From NCBI RefSeq assembly GCF_019880635.1, contig NZ_JAINVX010000001.1, positions 744,001 through 808,000 on the forward strand: a DNA stretch of 64,000 nucleotides. Direction: 5' to 3'. Position numbers and translations under genes: made by a program. Below, in pieces: positions 16,317 through 25,219 of the stretch (position 1 is its first letter; the number at the start of each line of letters is the position of its first letter). The stretch is from Hanstruepera marina (GTDB lineage: Bacteria > Bacteroidota > Bacteroidia > Flavobacteriales > Flavobacteriaceae). The notes under the pieces were generated by a model. That model searched no databases and was not told where the DNA came from. It saw only the letters and a list, made by a program, of their open reading frames with translations.

Positions 16317-18548
16317 ATGAAACTCTTTAAATATGCCTTCGTGGTTTGTTTTCTTTCAACCACAATTTTACCTGCTCAAAACAATACCATTACATTAGAA
16401 GAAATTTGGGGAGGTGCTTTTCGCACGGAACGAATGGATGCCTTGCATTCTATGAAAAATGGTCAGCAATATTCTGTGTTGGACATTAATAGAGAAGCCC
16501 GTACGACATCAATAGATGTTTACGATTACAAAACCTTAAGCAAGGTGAAAACTTTGGTGAGTTCCAGCGACATTAATGAAATTAGCTATTTTACAGATTA
16601 CACCTTTAGTGATGATGAAAGCCAAATTCTTTTGGCTACAGAAGTAGAGTCTATTTTTAGACGATCAACTCTAGGAAAATATTATGTTTTCAATACCAAT
16701 TCTAACACTATTACATTGGTGGCAGAAGAAAAAATTCAAGAGCCTACCTTCTCACCTGATGGCCAAAAAATAGCTTATGGGTATAACAACAATTTGTTTG
16801 TTAAAAACCTTAAAACAGGCCAAACTGAACAAATTACTTTTGATGGTGAAAAAAATAAAATCATTAATGGTATTACGGATTGGGTTTATGAGGAAGAATT
16901 TAGTTTTGTTCGTGCTTTCGAATGGAATGCTGATAGTAATCAAATAGCGTTTATTAGGTTTGATGAAACCAATGTACCACAATTCTCTATGGATGTTTAT
17001 GGTGAAGGGCTGTATCCAACCGAAAGTGAATTTAAGTACCCTAAAGCGGGAGAGGCCAATTCAGAAGTATCCTTGCATATCTACAATTTGATTAGTAAGG
17101 AGTTATATGAAGTTAAAGTTGATAAGGCCTACAACGATTTTTATATTCCAAGAATTGAATGGACTAATGCACCTAATATTTTGAGTGCCCAATACATGAA
17201 CAGGCACCAAAACGAATTGGATTTGTGGTTTATTGACACAAAGGAGCAACGCTCCAATTTAGTGCTGGAAGAACGTGATGCAGCCTATGTTGATATAACG
17301 GATAATCTTACCTTTTTAAAAGATAATAGTTTTATTTGGACAAGTGAAAAGGATGGTTTCAATCACATCTATCATTACGATAGCAATGGTGATTTAATCA
17401 ATCAAGTTACCAAAGGTAATTGGGAAGTGACAAATTATTATGGGTTAGATGAAAAGTCTAAACGTATTTTTTACCAATCAACAGAAAATGGCTCTATAAA
17501 TCGTGATGTGTATTCCATTAAATTAAATGGTCGCGATAAAGAGCGTCTTACAAAAAGTACAGGAACAAATAGGGCAGCCTTTAGCGCTGATTTTTCGTAT
17601 TTCATTAATACGTTCAGTAGTGCTACAACACCTCCTGAATATACTCTAAATAGTGCTGAAAATGGCAACCTTATCAAGAGTATAAAGGATAACGATAAAC
17701 TAGCCCAAAAACTGCTGGATTATAAAACATCTAAAAAAGAGTTTAGTACTATAAATGTAAATGGTAACGACCTAAATATGTGGATGATTAAACCGGCAAA
17801 TTTTGATGAGACCAAGCAATACCCATTGTTTATGTATCAGTACTCTGGTCCAGGTTCGCAAAGTGTTTCAAACAGTTGGAATAGCAGTAATGATTATTGG
17901 TATCAGTATTTAGCCCAGAAAGGTTATGTAGTTGTTTGTATTGATGGTCGCGGAACAGGATATAAAGGTGCTGCATTTAAGAAAGTAACTCAAAAAGAGT
18001 TGGGCAAGTATGAATTGGAAGACCAAATTCAAGCTGCAAAACAATTAGGAGAGTTATCTTATATAGACGCTTCTAGAATTGGAATTTGGGGTTGGAGTTT
18101 CGGTGGTTATATGAGTAGTAATGCTTTATTTAAAGGTAATGATGTATTTAAGATGGCCATAGCCGTTGCTCCAGTAACAAGTTGGCGTTTTTATGATACT
18201 ATTTATACAGAACGGTATATGACTACCCCTCAAGAAAACCCTTCTGGTTATGATGATAATTCACCATTGAGCCACGTTGATAAATTAAAAGGAGACTTTT
18301 TGTTGATTCACGGAAGCGCTGATGATAATGTGCATTTACAGAATACCATGCGTATGGTTGAAGCTTTAATACAAGCTGATAAACAATTTGAATGGATGGT
18401 TTATCCAGACGATAATCATGGAATATATGGTGGAAACACACGATTGCATTTGTATAAAAAAATGTCAAATTTTATTGATAAAACATTAGGGGATAAACGT
18501 CCTAAAGTTGAAGAAAAAGACATTGAAAGATCAAATATTAAAGGATAA
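16317..18548 (+). CDS. Dipeptidyl peptidase IV, S9B family serine peptidase
   Basis: DPP-IV removes N-terminal dipeptides (X-Pro or X-Ala) from peptides. A signal peptide ends near ILPAQ, so it acts in the periplasm or at the surface. An eight-bladed propeller domain comes first and contains the substrate N-terminus-binding glutamates in VYEEEFSF (Glu192-Glu193). The alpha/beta-hydrolase domain follows, with catalytic Ser594 (GWSFGGYMS), Asp669 (HGSADDNVH) and His701 (DDNHGIYGG). The 743 residues are normal. Two POT-type peptide transporters follow, the first 18 bases downstream, which fits a peptide-feeding operon. Confidence 0.95.
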   Translation: MKLFKYAFVVCFLSTTILPAQNNTITLEEIWGGAFRTERMDALHSMKNGQQYSVLDINREARTTSIDVYDYKTLSKVKTLVSSSDINEISYFTDYTFSDDESQILLATEVESIFRRSTLGKYYVFNTNSNTITLVAEEKIQEPTFSPDGQKIAYGYNNNLFVKNLKTGQTEQITFDGEKNKIINGITDWVYEEEFSFVRAFEWNADSNQIAFIRFDETNVPQFSMDVYGEGLYPTESEFKYPKAGEANSEVSLHIYNLISKELYEVKVDKAYNDFYIPRIEWTNAPNILSAQYMNRHQNELDLWFIDTKEQRSNLVLEERDAAYVDITDNLTFLKDNSFIWTSEKDGFNHIYHYDSNGDLINQVTKGNWEVTNYYGLDEKSKRIFYQSTENGSINRDVYSIKLNGRDKERLTKSTGTNRAAFSADFSYFINTFSSATTPPEYTLNSAENGNLIKSIKDNDKLAQKLLDYKTSKKEFSTINVNGNDLNMWMIKPANFDETKQYPLFMYQYSGPGSQSVSNSWNSSNDYWYQYLAQKGYVVVCIDGRGTGYKGAAFKKVTQKELGKYELEDQIQAAKQLGELSYIDASRIGIWGWSFGGYMSSNALFKGNDVFKMAIAVAPVTSWRFYDTIYTERYMTTPQENPSGYDDNSPLSHVDKLKGDFLLIHGSADDNVHLQNTMRMVEALIQADKQFEWMVYPDDNHGIYGGNTRLHLYKKMSNFIDKTLGDKRPKVEEKDIERSNIKG

Positions 18549-18566
18549 CTAACTAACACATTATAT

Positions 18567-20069
18567 ATGGCAGATCAATTAGACCATTTTAAAGAAGAAC
18601 CGGAATTATTTGGACACCCAAAAGGGCTATTTTATTTATTTTTTGCTGAACTGTGGGAACGTTTTAGCTTCTACGGTATGCGGGCATTACTTACGCTATA
18701 CATGGTGCAAGAAATCTTTAAGGCCATTGTTGAACGAGATGCCGCAACAGCAGTTGTTTACGCATCTTATGGGTCTTTGGTATATGCATCTACTGTTATT
18801 GGAGGTCAAATATCAGATAAAATTTTGGGTATGCGAAGTTCTATTTTTCTTGGTGGAATTTTAATGGCTTTAGGTCATTTTGTGTTAGCCATAGAAAATG
18901 ATATTGCATTCTTTTTAGCATTAGCATTTATTGTGGTAGGGAATGGGTTTTTTAAACCCAATATATCTACGTTTGTTGGATCGTTATATAAGGATGGCGA
19001 TGTTCGTAAAGACTCTGGTTTTACCATTTTTTATATGGGAATTAATATTGGAGGATTTGTAGCGCCATTATTATGTGGTTGGTTAGCAGCGACATATGGA
19101 TGGCACTATGGATTTGGTTTAGCTGGAATTGGAATGGTAACTGGTTTATTGTTTTTTTGGAGTGGAATTAAAAAAAATGTTTTTGGAGATAGAGGCTTAC
19201 CACCAAATCAAGATGTATTTGAAAAAAAAGTAGTAGGAGTTCCGCAAAAAACATTAATACCAATTTTAGCATTTTTATCGGCTCCTGCTATTGCTTATTT
19301 ATTAGCTTCATGGCAACAAAATTATGTAAGTGGTATTTTTAAATTTGTTGGTTTTGCCGTGTTGGCATATATAGGTTTTATTATGTTTAAATCTACTGCT
19401 GATCAACGGAAGAAATTATTCATGGCAGTATTAATTACATTTTTCATGACCTTATTTTGGGGTTTTCATGAATTATCTGGGAGTGTAATCACCTTATTTG
19501 CATCTCGAAATGTTGATTTATCAATAATTAATGCGAGTCAAACTAATGCATTGAACTCCATGTTTATCATAATTTTAGCAATACCAATTTCTCTGCTTTG
19601 GGCATTTTTATCAAAAAGAGGGCTTAACCCAAGAACACCTTATAAATTTGGGCTTGGTTTAGTTTTGGCTGGTGTCAGTTTTTATATTTTGGCAATGAGT
19701 GGAGGTAGTGCAGATGAAAATGGTATGGTACCAATGGCTTATTTATTTATTATGTACTTTATTATTTCAATTGGAGAGTTGTTTATGTCTCCTGTTGGAT
19801 TGTCTAAAATAACCGATTTATCTCCTAAAAAAGTGGTGGCTTTTATGATGGGTGTTTGGTTTTTATCTTCTGCTTATGCGTTTCAAATCGTAGGATTTAT
19901 TTCTGAACAATTAGCAGTTGAAAGTACAGATGCTAATGTAGGTGGTCTTGATACATTAAATGTTTACATTGATGGATTTAGCCTTATTGCTCAATATGCT
20001 ATTGGAGCCGGTATTATTGTCTTGATTTTTGGACCACTAATGAAGAAACTAATGGGTAACGTACACTAA
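18567..20069 (+). CDS. POT/PTR-family proton-coupled peptide transporter
   Basis: The protein has 500 residues and about 14 hydrophobic segments. The N-terminal helix carries the POT signature in FAELWERFSFYGMRALL (ExxER motif), and later regions show GGQISDKILGMRSSIF, GNGFFKPNIS and FTIFYMGINIGGFVAPL. These proteins import di- and tripeptides with protons across the inner membrane. It lies 18 bases after the dipeptidyl peptidase gene, whose products are its expected substrates. Confidence 0.94.
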   Translation: MADQLDHFKEEPELFGHPKGLFYLFFAELWERFSFYGMRALLTLYMVQEIFKAIVERDAATAVVYASYGSLVYASTVIGGQISDKILGMRSSIFLGGILMALGHFVLAIENDIAFFLALAFIVVGNGFFKPNISTFVGSLYKDGDVRKDSGFTIFYMGINIGGFVAPLLCGWLAATYGWHYGFGLAGIGMVTGLLFFWSGIKKNVFGDRGLPPNQDVFEKKVVGVPQKTLIPILAFLSAPAIAYLLASWQQNYVSGIFKFVGFAVLAYIGFIMFKSTADQRKKLFMAVLITFFMTLFWGFHELSGSVITLFASRNVDLSIINASQTNALNSMFIIILAIPISLLWAFLSKRGLNPRTPYKFGLGLVLAGVSFYILAMSGGSADENGMVPMAYLFIMYFIISIGELFMSPVGLSKITDLSPKKVVAFMMGVWFLSSAYAFQIVGFISEQLAVESTDANVGGLDTLNVYIDGFSLIAQYAIGAGIIVLIFGPLMKKLMGNVH

Positions 20070-20108
20070 TTTAGAATATACTTATATAAAAAATCAAACT
20101 TTTAAACT

Positions 20109-21851
20109 ATGGAACAAAATTCAACCGACCAATTTTTTAAAAGCACTGTATTAGGTCACCCATCCGGATTGTTTGTGCTATTTTTTACTGAAATGTGGGA
20201 GCGTTTTTCATTTTATGGAATGCGTGCTTTACTAGTGTTATTTTTGACAGCATCATTATTTGATGAAGGTTGGGGTTGGCCTAGAGAACATGCCATGGCT
20301 CTTTTTGGGTCTTATGTTGGTTTAGTCTACTTATCTACTATGTTGGGAGGCTATTTTGCTGATAAAATAATTGGGTATAGATGGGCTGTTGTTATTGGTG
20401 CTTTATTGATGACATTAGGGCATGGTTCAATGGCGATAGAGACCCCATGGTCTATATATTTGGGATTAGCATTATTAGTATTTGGTAATGGTTTTTTTAA
20501 GCCGAACATGACCTCTATTATATCAGAAATGTACCAACACAGACCAGAAAAAAAGGATGGAGCCTATACTATTTTTTATATGGGTGTAAATGCAGGTGCT
20601 TTTTTTGGGATTTTATTATGCGGCTATCTTGGTGAAAAAGTTGGTTGGAGTTTAGGTTTTGGATTAGCGGGAATTTTTATGTTGTTTGGACTAATACAAT
20701 TTTGGCTTGCCCAAAATATTTTTGGAGATATTGGATTAAAACCTAAAAAAGATGACGAAAATTCAGTAGAATATTTAGATAAAGACAAGAGAAATCCATT
20801 TACTACATGGCAACTGGTTGTAATTGGGATATGTATTCTTTTAGGGGTTATGTGGATTTTAAATGAGCCAGCCTCATTAGTAACAGACGGTAGGATAAAT
20901 GTCTTTTCCTTTTTGGGAGAAAATGGCAATAATATAGCCATATTAACAGCTATAGGATTATTCGTTTTGCTTTTAATTTACAGACTTACACAATATTCAA
21001 AAACAACTATGGAAAAGCTAATAGCGGTTTCATTTTTTGCTTTTTTAACTATTTTCTTTTGGGCTATTTTTGAGCAGTCACCAGGGACATTAACCATTTT
21101 TGCGCGAGATTATACGGATAGAGTTTTAGATGGAAGCTCTGGTACAATCTTTAAAATTGTAAATTCATGTATGACAATTATCCCCTTAGCTATTATTACC
21201 TGGGTATTGATTTTGCTTTTTAAACAAACATTTAAAAAATATGCTATGGCAAACATAATTTTAGGATTAAGTTTTGTAATAGTTTGGTCTGTAGCAATAT
21301 GGATGCTCAACGACCAAATTAATGAAGAAAATCCTGAAGTACCAGCATCATGGTTTTCTACTTTGAATTCTTTATTTATAATAGCATTAGCTCCTTTGTT
21401 TTCTAAATGGTGGGAGAGTAAATATAATCCATCTGCAAATATGAAATATGGAATAGGTATGTTTTTATTAGCACTAGGAATGGCTTGTGTGGCTTTTGGA
21501 GCAGGAGGAATAGAGCCAGGTGCTAAAACAGCTTCAGTCAGTATGATATGGCTTATTCTAGTTTATCTTTTTCATACAATGGGAGAGTTATGCATTTCGC
21601 CTGTAGGATTATCATACGTAAGTAAGTTAGTCCCGGCAAGAATGATTGCATTTATGTTTGGTGTTTGGTATTTGGCTGTAGCTATAGGCATGAAAGGAGC
21701 GGGTAAATTTGGAGAGAATGTTGATAAAATTGCAGATGAAAACGGTATTAGTTATTTCTTTTGGATGTTAACCATTGTATCTGTTATAGTTGCTTTCTTT
21801 TCAATTATTATGACTCCAGTGATAAAAAGATTGATGCACGGTGTGCGTTAA
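20109..21851 (+). CDS. POT/PTR-family proton-coupled peptide transporter (second copy)
   Basis: This is a 580-residue paralogue of the preceding transporter. It has FTEMWERFSFYGMRALLVLF, GGYFADKIIGYRWA, FGNGFFKPNMTSI and TIFYMGVNAGAFFGI. It is about 80 residues longer, with extra loop or helix sequence in the middle (about residues 215-290). The pair probably arose by tandem duplication and then diverged, which may give different peptide ranges. The gene begins 39 bases after the first transporter and ends at a terminator. Confidence 0.94.
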   Translation: MEQNSTDQFFKSTVLGHPSGLFVLFFTEMWERFSFYGMRALLVLFLTASLFDEGWGWPREHAMALFGSYVGLVYLSTMLGGYFADKIIGYRWAVVIGALLMTLGHGSMAIETPWSIYLGLALLVFGNGFFKPNMTSIISEMYQHRPEKKDGAYTIFYMGVNAGAFFGILLCGYLGEKVGWSLGFGLAGIFMLFGLIQFWLAQNIFGDIGLKPKKDDENSVEYLDKDKRNPFTTWQLVVIGICILLGVMWILNEPASLVTDGRINVFSFLGENGNNIAILTAIGLFVLLLIYRLTQYSKTTMEKLIAVSFFAFLTIFFWAIFEQSPGTLTIFARDYTDRVLDGSSGTIFKIVNSCMTIIPLAIITWVLILLFKQTFKKYAMANIILGLSFVIVWSVAIWMLNDQINEENPEVPASWFSTLNSLFIIALAPLFSKWWESKYNPSANMKYGIGMFLLALGMACVAFGAGGIEPGAKTASVSMIWLILVYLFHTMGELCISPVGLSYVSKLVPARMIAFMFGVWYLAVAIGMKGAGKFGENVDKIADENGISYFFWMLTIVSVIVAFFSIIMTPVIKRLMHGVR

Positions 21852-21876
21852 TCGAAAAAATCGTTAAAATAAACGC

Positions 21877-21905
21877 AAAACACGTCATTCTTGGCGTGTT
21901 TTTTA
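21877..21905 (+). terminator. Rho-independent terminator of the peptide-use operon
   Basis: AAAACACGTCA (21877-21887) pairs with TGGCGTGTTTT (21892-21902) with one G-T pair and a TTCT loop, followed by T residues. Confidence 0.8.
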
Positions 21906-21969
21906 TATTTTAGGAACGGTTATTGAAATGATTTTAACCTCAAATCGACAATAATAAAAAAATAAAAAA

Positions 21970-22515
21970 ATGAAAAAAGTCTTAATTATAGCTATAGCAT
22001 TATTTTTTGCGATACCATTACAAGCGCAAGAAATTAATTGGGTATCGTTAGAAGAAGCTGTTAAACTACAAAAGAAAAAGCCTAAAAAAATCATGATGGA
22101 TGTTTACACCAATTGGTGTGGCCCCTGTAAAATGTTAGATAAAAACACCTTTCATAATAAGGATGTAGTTGATTATGTAAACGAGCACTATTATGCGGTT
22201 AAGTTTAATGCTGAAGGAGACGAGACTATCAATTTTAAAGGACAAACATTTACCAATCCAAATTACGACCCTGCAAAGGCCAACCGTAGAAATTCGGTTC
22301 ACCAATTAGCTAGATATTTTAGTATTCGTTCCTATCCTACCATTGTGTTTTTAGGAGAGGATGGCGAGTTTTTAACACCTGTAATTGGTTATAAAACACC
22401 ACAACAGCTAGAGTTATACTTAAAGCTCTTTAAAGAAGGTGATTATAAAGACTTTAAAACCCAAGCCGATTTTACAGCATATTATGAGGCATTTAAACCT
22501 GAATTTTCAAATTAA
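21970..22515 (+). CDS. Exported thioredoxin-fold protein with CGPC active site
   Basis: A signal peptide (VLIIAIALFFAIPLQAQ) is followed by a thioredoxin-like domain. Its redox motif is TNWCGPCKMLD (Cys50, Cys53), and the cis-Pro region is IRSYPTIVFLGEDG. It has about 40 residues of inserted sequence relative to plain thioredoxin (FNAEGDETINFKGQTF and what follows), typical of thioredoxin_7-like periplasmic proteins. It is likely a thiol reductase or oxidase for envelope proteins. The gene converges on comEC with only eight bases between stops. Confidence 0.88.
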   Translation: MKKVLIIAIALFFAIPLQAQEINWVSLEEAVKLQKKKPKKIMMDVYTNWCGPCKMLDKNTFHNKDVVDYVNEHYYAVKFNAEGDETINFKGQTFTNPNYDPAKANRRNSVHQLARYFSIRSYPTIVFLGEDGEFLTPVIGYKTPQQLELYLKLFKEGDYKDFKTQADFTAYYEAFKPEFSN

Positions 22516-22523
22516 AAAACAAT

Positions 22524-24563
22524 CTATTTTATTATAAAAGCTCCCTTTTTGCCAGTGTAGTGAAAAGGGATGTTTTGTTTTAAACACGTTTGTTGCCACC
22601 GTTTAACATACGATATGTAATTGCTGCCATCGGCTACAACCGTTTTAATCTTTAAACTATCCAATAAACGGTTTAAATTGACTTTAGGAGATTGCCTTAA
22701 CAAAACATAATCCGGCTGAAAAGAAAGATTACGGTAAACGCCTATGCTATCAACTACTAGAAGTGTTTTTCTGTTTAATTTATAGAGGGTTGACATGTTA
22801 TCTTCTTTAGTTGAATCTATAAAATTTCCAACAGTATAATTTTGAATAATGAAATCAGAACGTCGTTTTACAGAATCTAAATCATGGGAGAGCAATAATA
22901 CGTCACCTTGCTTTTTGCCTATTACACTGTGTCTGCTTTTATGGAAAATTACGAGCTCGCTACTGGTTTTATTTGAATAATTAGTGTAAAGACAAACACT
23001 TTGAAAAACGACAATAGAAATTAAAGCATAAATCAGCTTTTTATAATTAAAAGCAACTGATAGTCTTGTTATGCAAACGATTAACAAATAGCAGCTAATC
23101 GTCATAATTAATGTAAAACTTATATTTTTGAATATAAAAGTATCTTGTAGTGATACCCAATTAAAAAACTGATTCATCCACCTGATGAGTGTTTCAAATA
23201 GTAACACTAAAAAGTTGTAGGGTACATTGAATAAAGCTAATACAATGACAATAAAACCACAACTTAAAATAAACCCTAAAAACGGGATAATAACAACGTT
23301 GGATATAAAGAATAAACCAGGAAATTGATGGAAGTAGAATAAGCTTAATGGTAATACTCCTATTTGTGCAGCAATAGACACCGTAAGTAATATTAAAACT
23401 TTGTTTATAAACCAATACTTGGTTTTTATAGCATTAAACAATAGCGGTTGAATACTGACTATGCCTATTACCGCCAAATAACTTAATTGAAACCCTATTT
23501 CAAACAATAGCATAGGGTTAAATAGTAACAACACAAATGCCGAAATAGCCAACGTATTATAAATGTTATAGGGGCGTTTTAGATTCATGGCAATTGCTAC
23601 AGCACTAAACATGGTTACAGCTCGCAAAACCGAAGGTGACAATCCAGCAATAATAGCAAATGCCCAAAGTAATATGAGAATGATTATGGTTTTAAAAATA
23701 TATCCTTTTTTAAAACGTCTAAAAAAGCGAAATAGGTTGTTTAGAATAATTAGAATAATTCCAACATGTAAACCAGAAATAGCTAGAATATGTATAGCGC
23801 CAGCATCAACATATTGTTGTCGGAGTTCATTACTAATATCTTGGCGTTGACCCAAAAACAAGGCCTTTATTACAGCCATTTCATTGGGCTCAAAATGATA
23901 GTTTTCTAGTTTAGATATTACTTTTCTTCTAATATAATCAGCATAACCAAATACAGAATGAATTTTTGTTGACTCAACTGTAGCCAAGGAAAAATCACTA
24001 TATACTTGAGCATATATATTATGATGGTTTAAATACGTTTTATAATCAAATTGATATGGATTTAAAGCTGGGTAAAGTTCTTGTAGCCGTCCTTTTAAAA
24101 TCAATTGCGTGTCGATATTTAATGGTGTATGTATTGAATCTCTTTTAAAGTTCACTAATATTTCTCCAATAACAGTTATAGAATCAACCTTGGTTATTTT
24201 AGCCACATACCTATTGAATGTTGGGTTGGATTTTAGGTTTTCTGTAATTGTTATCGTAATGAGATGTAAGTCATCATTATTCAAATTTATTACATTCGAA
24301 TAGTGGTTGTTAAAGTTCTGTTGGTTGTGAAGGTTCTTTATAGAAATGCCAACAGATATCATGGTAAAATAGACTAGTATTGCAAAGCCCTTATTTTTAT
24401 TAAGGGTTTGCCGTGAAATGAGATAGCCAACAAAAAGGAAGCATAAAAGGCTAGCTGATATAATCAAGCTAACTTTAAAGGGAATGTCACAATAGGCGCC
24501 TAGAATTATACCAATAACTAGACATAGGGTTAGTTTGACTATAGGGAAATCAATTACTTTCAC
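22524..24563 (-). CDS. comEC: ComEC/Rec2-family DNA uptake channel protein
   Basis: The 679 residues follow the ComEC order. There are N-terminal membrane helices and a periplasmic OB-type domain (about 100-200). The competence membrane domain then shows YVDAGAIHILAISGLHVGII and AGLSPSVLRAVTMFSAVA with many helices. A C-terminal soluble domain (about 520-679) stands where other ComEC proteins carry a metallo-beta-lactamase-like domain. That domain here shows LLLSHDLDS but no HxHxDH metal motif. It should form the inner-membrane channel for incoming single-stranded DNA. Other competence genes are not in the window. Confidence 0.88.
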   Translation of the reverse strand: MKVIDFPIVKLTLCLVIGIILGAYCDIPFKVSLIISASLLCFLFVGYLISRQTLNKNKGFAILVYFTMISVGISIKNLHNQQNFNNHYSNVINLNNDDLHLITITITENLKSNPTFNRYVAKITKVDSITVIGEILVNFKRDSIHTPLNIDTQLILKGRLQELYPALNPYQFDYKTYLNHHNIYAQVYSDFSLATVESTKIHSVFGYADYIRRKVISKLENYHFEPNEMAVIKALFLGQRQDISNELRQQYVDAGAIHILAISGLHVGIILIILNNLFRFFRRFKKGYIFKTIIILILLWAFAIIAGLSPSVLRAVTMFSAVAIAMNLKRPYNIYNTLAISAFVLLLFNPMLLFEIGFQLSYLAVIGIVSIQPLLFNAIKTKYWFINKVLILLTVSIAAQIGVLPLSLFYFHQFPGLFFISNVVIIPFLGFILSCGFIVIVLALFNVPYNFLVLLFETLIRWMNQFFNWVSLQDTFIFKNISFTLIMTISCYLLIVCITRLSVAFNYKKLIYALISIVVFQSVCLYTNYSNKTSSELVIFHKSRHSVIGKKQGDVLLLSHDLDSVKRRSDFIIQNYTVGNFIDSTKEDNMSTLYKLNRKTLLVVDSIGVYRNLSFQPDYVLLRQSPKVNLNRLLDSLKIKTVVADGSNYISYVKRWQQTCLKQNIPFHYTGKKGAFIIK

Positions 24564-24584
24564 ATAAGTAAGTTAATAAAAATC

Positions 24585-25109
24585 TTACAAAATGCGCCTA
24601 GCCTGTACAAAAGCGAAGTACCAATACTTCTCTGATAAAAGCGATGTAATAACACCTCTGCTGGTAGTAGAGTGAATAAATTCTACATAATTTGGTCTTA
24701 CGGTAGTCACAATACCAACATGGTTAACCTTTCTGCTATTTTTTTTAGTGGCAAAAAATAATAAATCGCCTTTTTGAACCTCTTTAAGGTCAATCCAATC
24801 ACCTGTTACGGCCAATTGCGAAGTTGTTCTAGGTAATAAAATGTCTTCTTTTTTAAATGCAGTGGTTACCAAACCCGAACAATCCATACCTTTTTTAGTG
24901 GTGCCGCCATACTTGTATTTTACACCATCAAAAGTTTTGGCATAATCAATAACAGCATCAGCTTTTGTGTTATTTGAAACACTAGAATGTTTCGAAACAT
25001 GAGATGCACTTGACTTTTGCGTGTTTCTTGAAGTCGATTTTGAAGTCTTGGACGATTTACAAGACGAAATAACAATTAAGCAACAGAAAATCAGGGCTAT
25101 TTTTCGCAT
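24585..25109 (-). CDS. NlpC/P60 (C40) family lipoprotein, cell-wall endopeptidase
   Basis: I chose the ATG at 25109 because it starts a lipoprotein signal, MRKIALIFCCLIVISSC; a longer in-frame start at 25157 adds residues that break this signal. A Ser/Lys-rich linker follows. The C40 domain then has the catalytic Cys in GMDCSGLVTTAF, His in RKVNHVGIVT and a third polar residue near EFIHSTTSRG. Such enzymes cut stem-peptide bonds in peptidoglycan. The gene lies 21 bases upstream of comEC on the same strand. Confidence 0.9.
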   Translation of the reverse strand: MRKIALIFCCLIVISSCKSSKTSKSTSRNTQKSSASHVSKHSSVSNNTKADAVIDYAKTFDGVKYKYGGTTKKGMDCSGLVTTAFKKEDILLPRTTSQLAVTGDWIDLKEVQKGDLLFFATKKNSRKVNHVGIVTTVRPNYVEFIHSTTSRGVITSLLSEKYWYFAFVQARRIL

Positions 25110-25219
25110 GCCTCGAAAATAAACAATTTTGTTATTAAAAAAATAATAACCTTTCAAAAAATGTTCTTGTCTGAACTACAAATTCTATTATTTTTAGCTT
25201 TAAATTCGAAAAGGTTTTT

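Noticed and set aside
25158-25219. Restriction-system or toxin gene beside the C5 methyltransferase
   Set aside because: The flanking gap is 62 bases with no open frame, and both neighbours are ordinary envelope genes.
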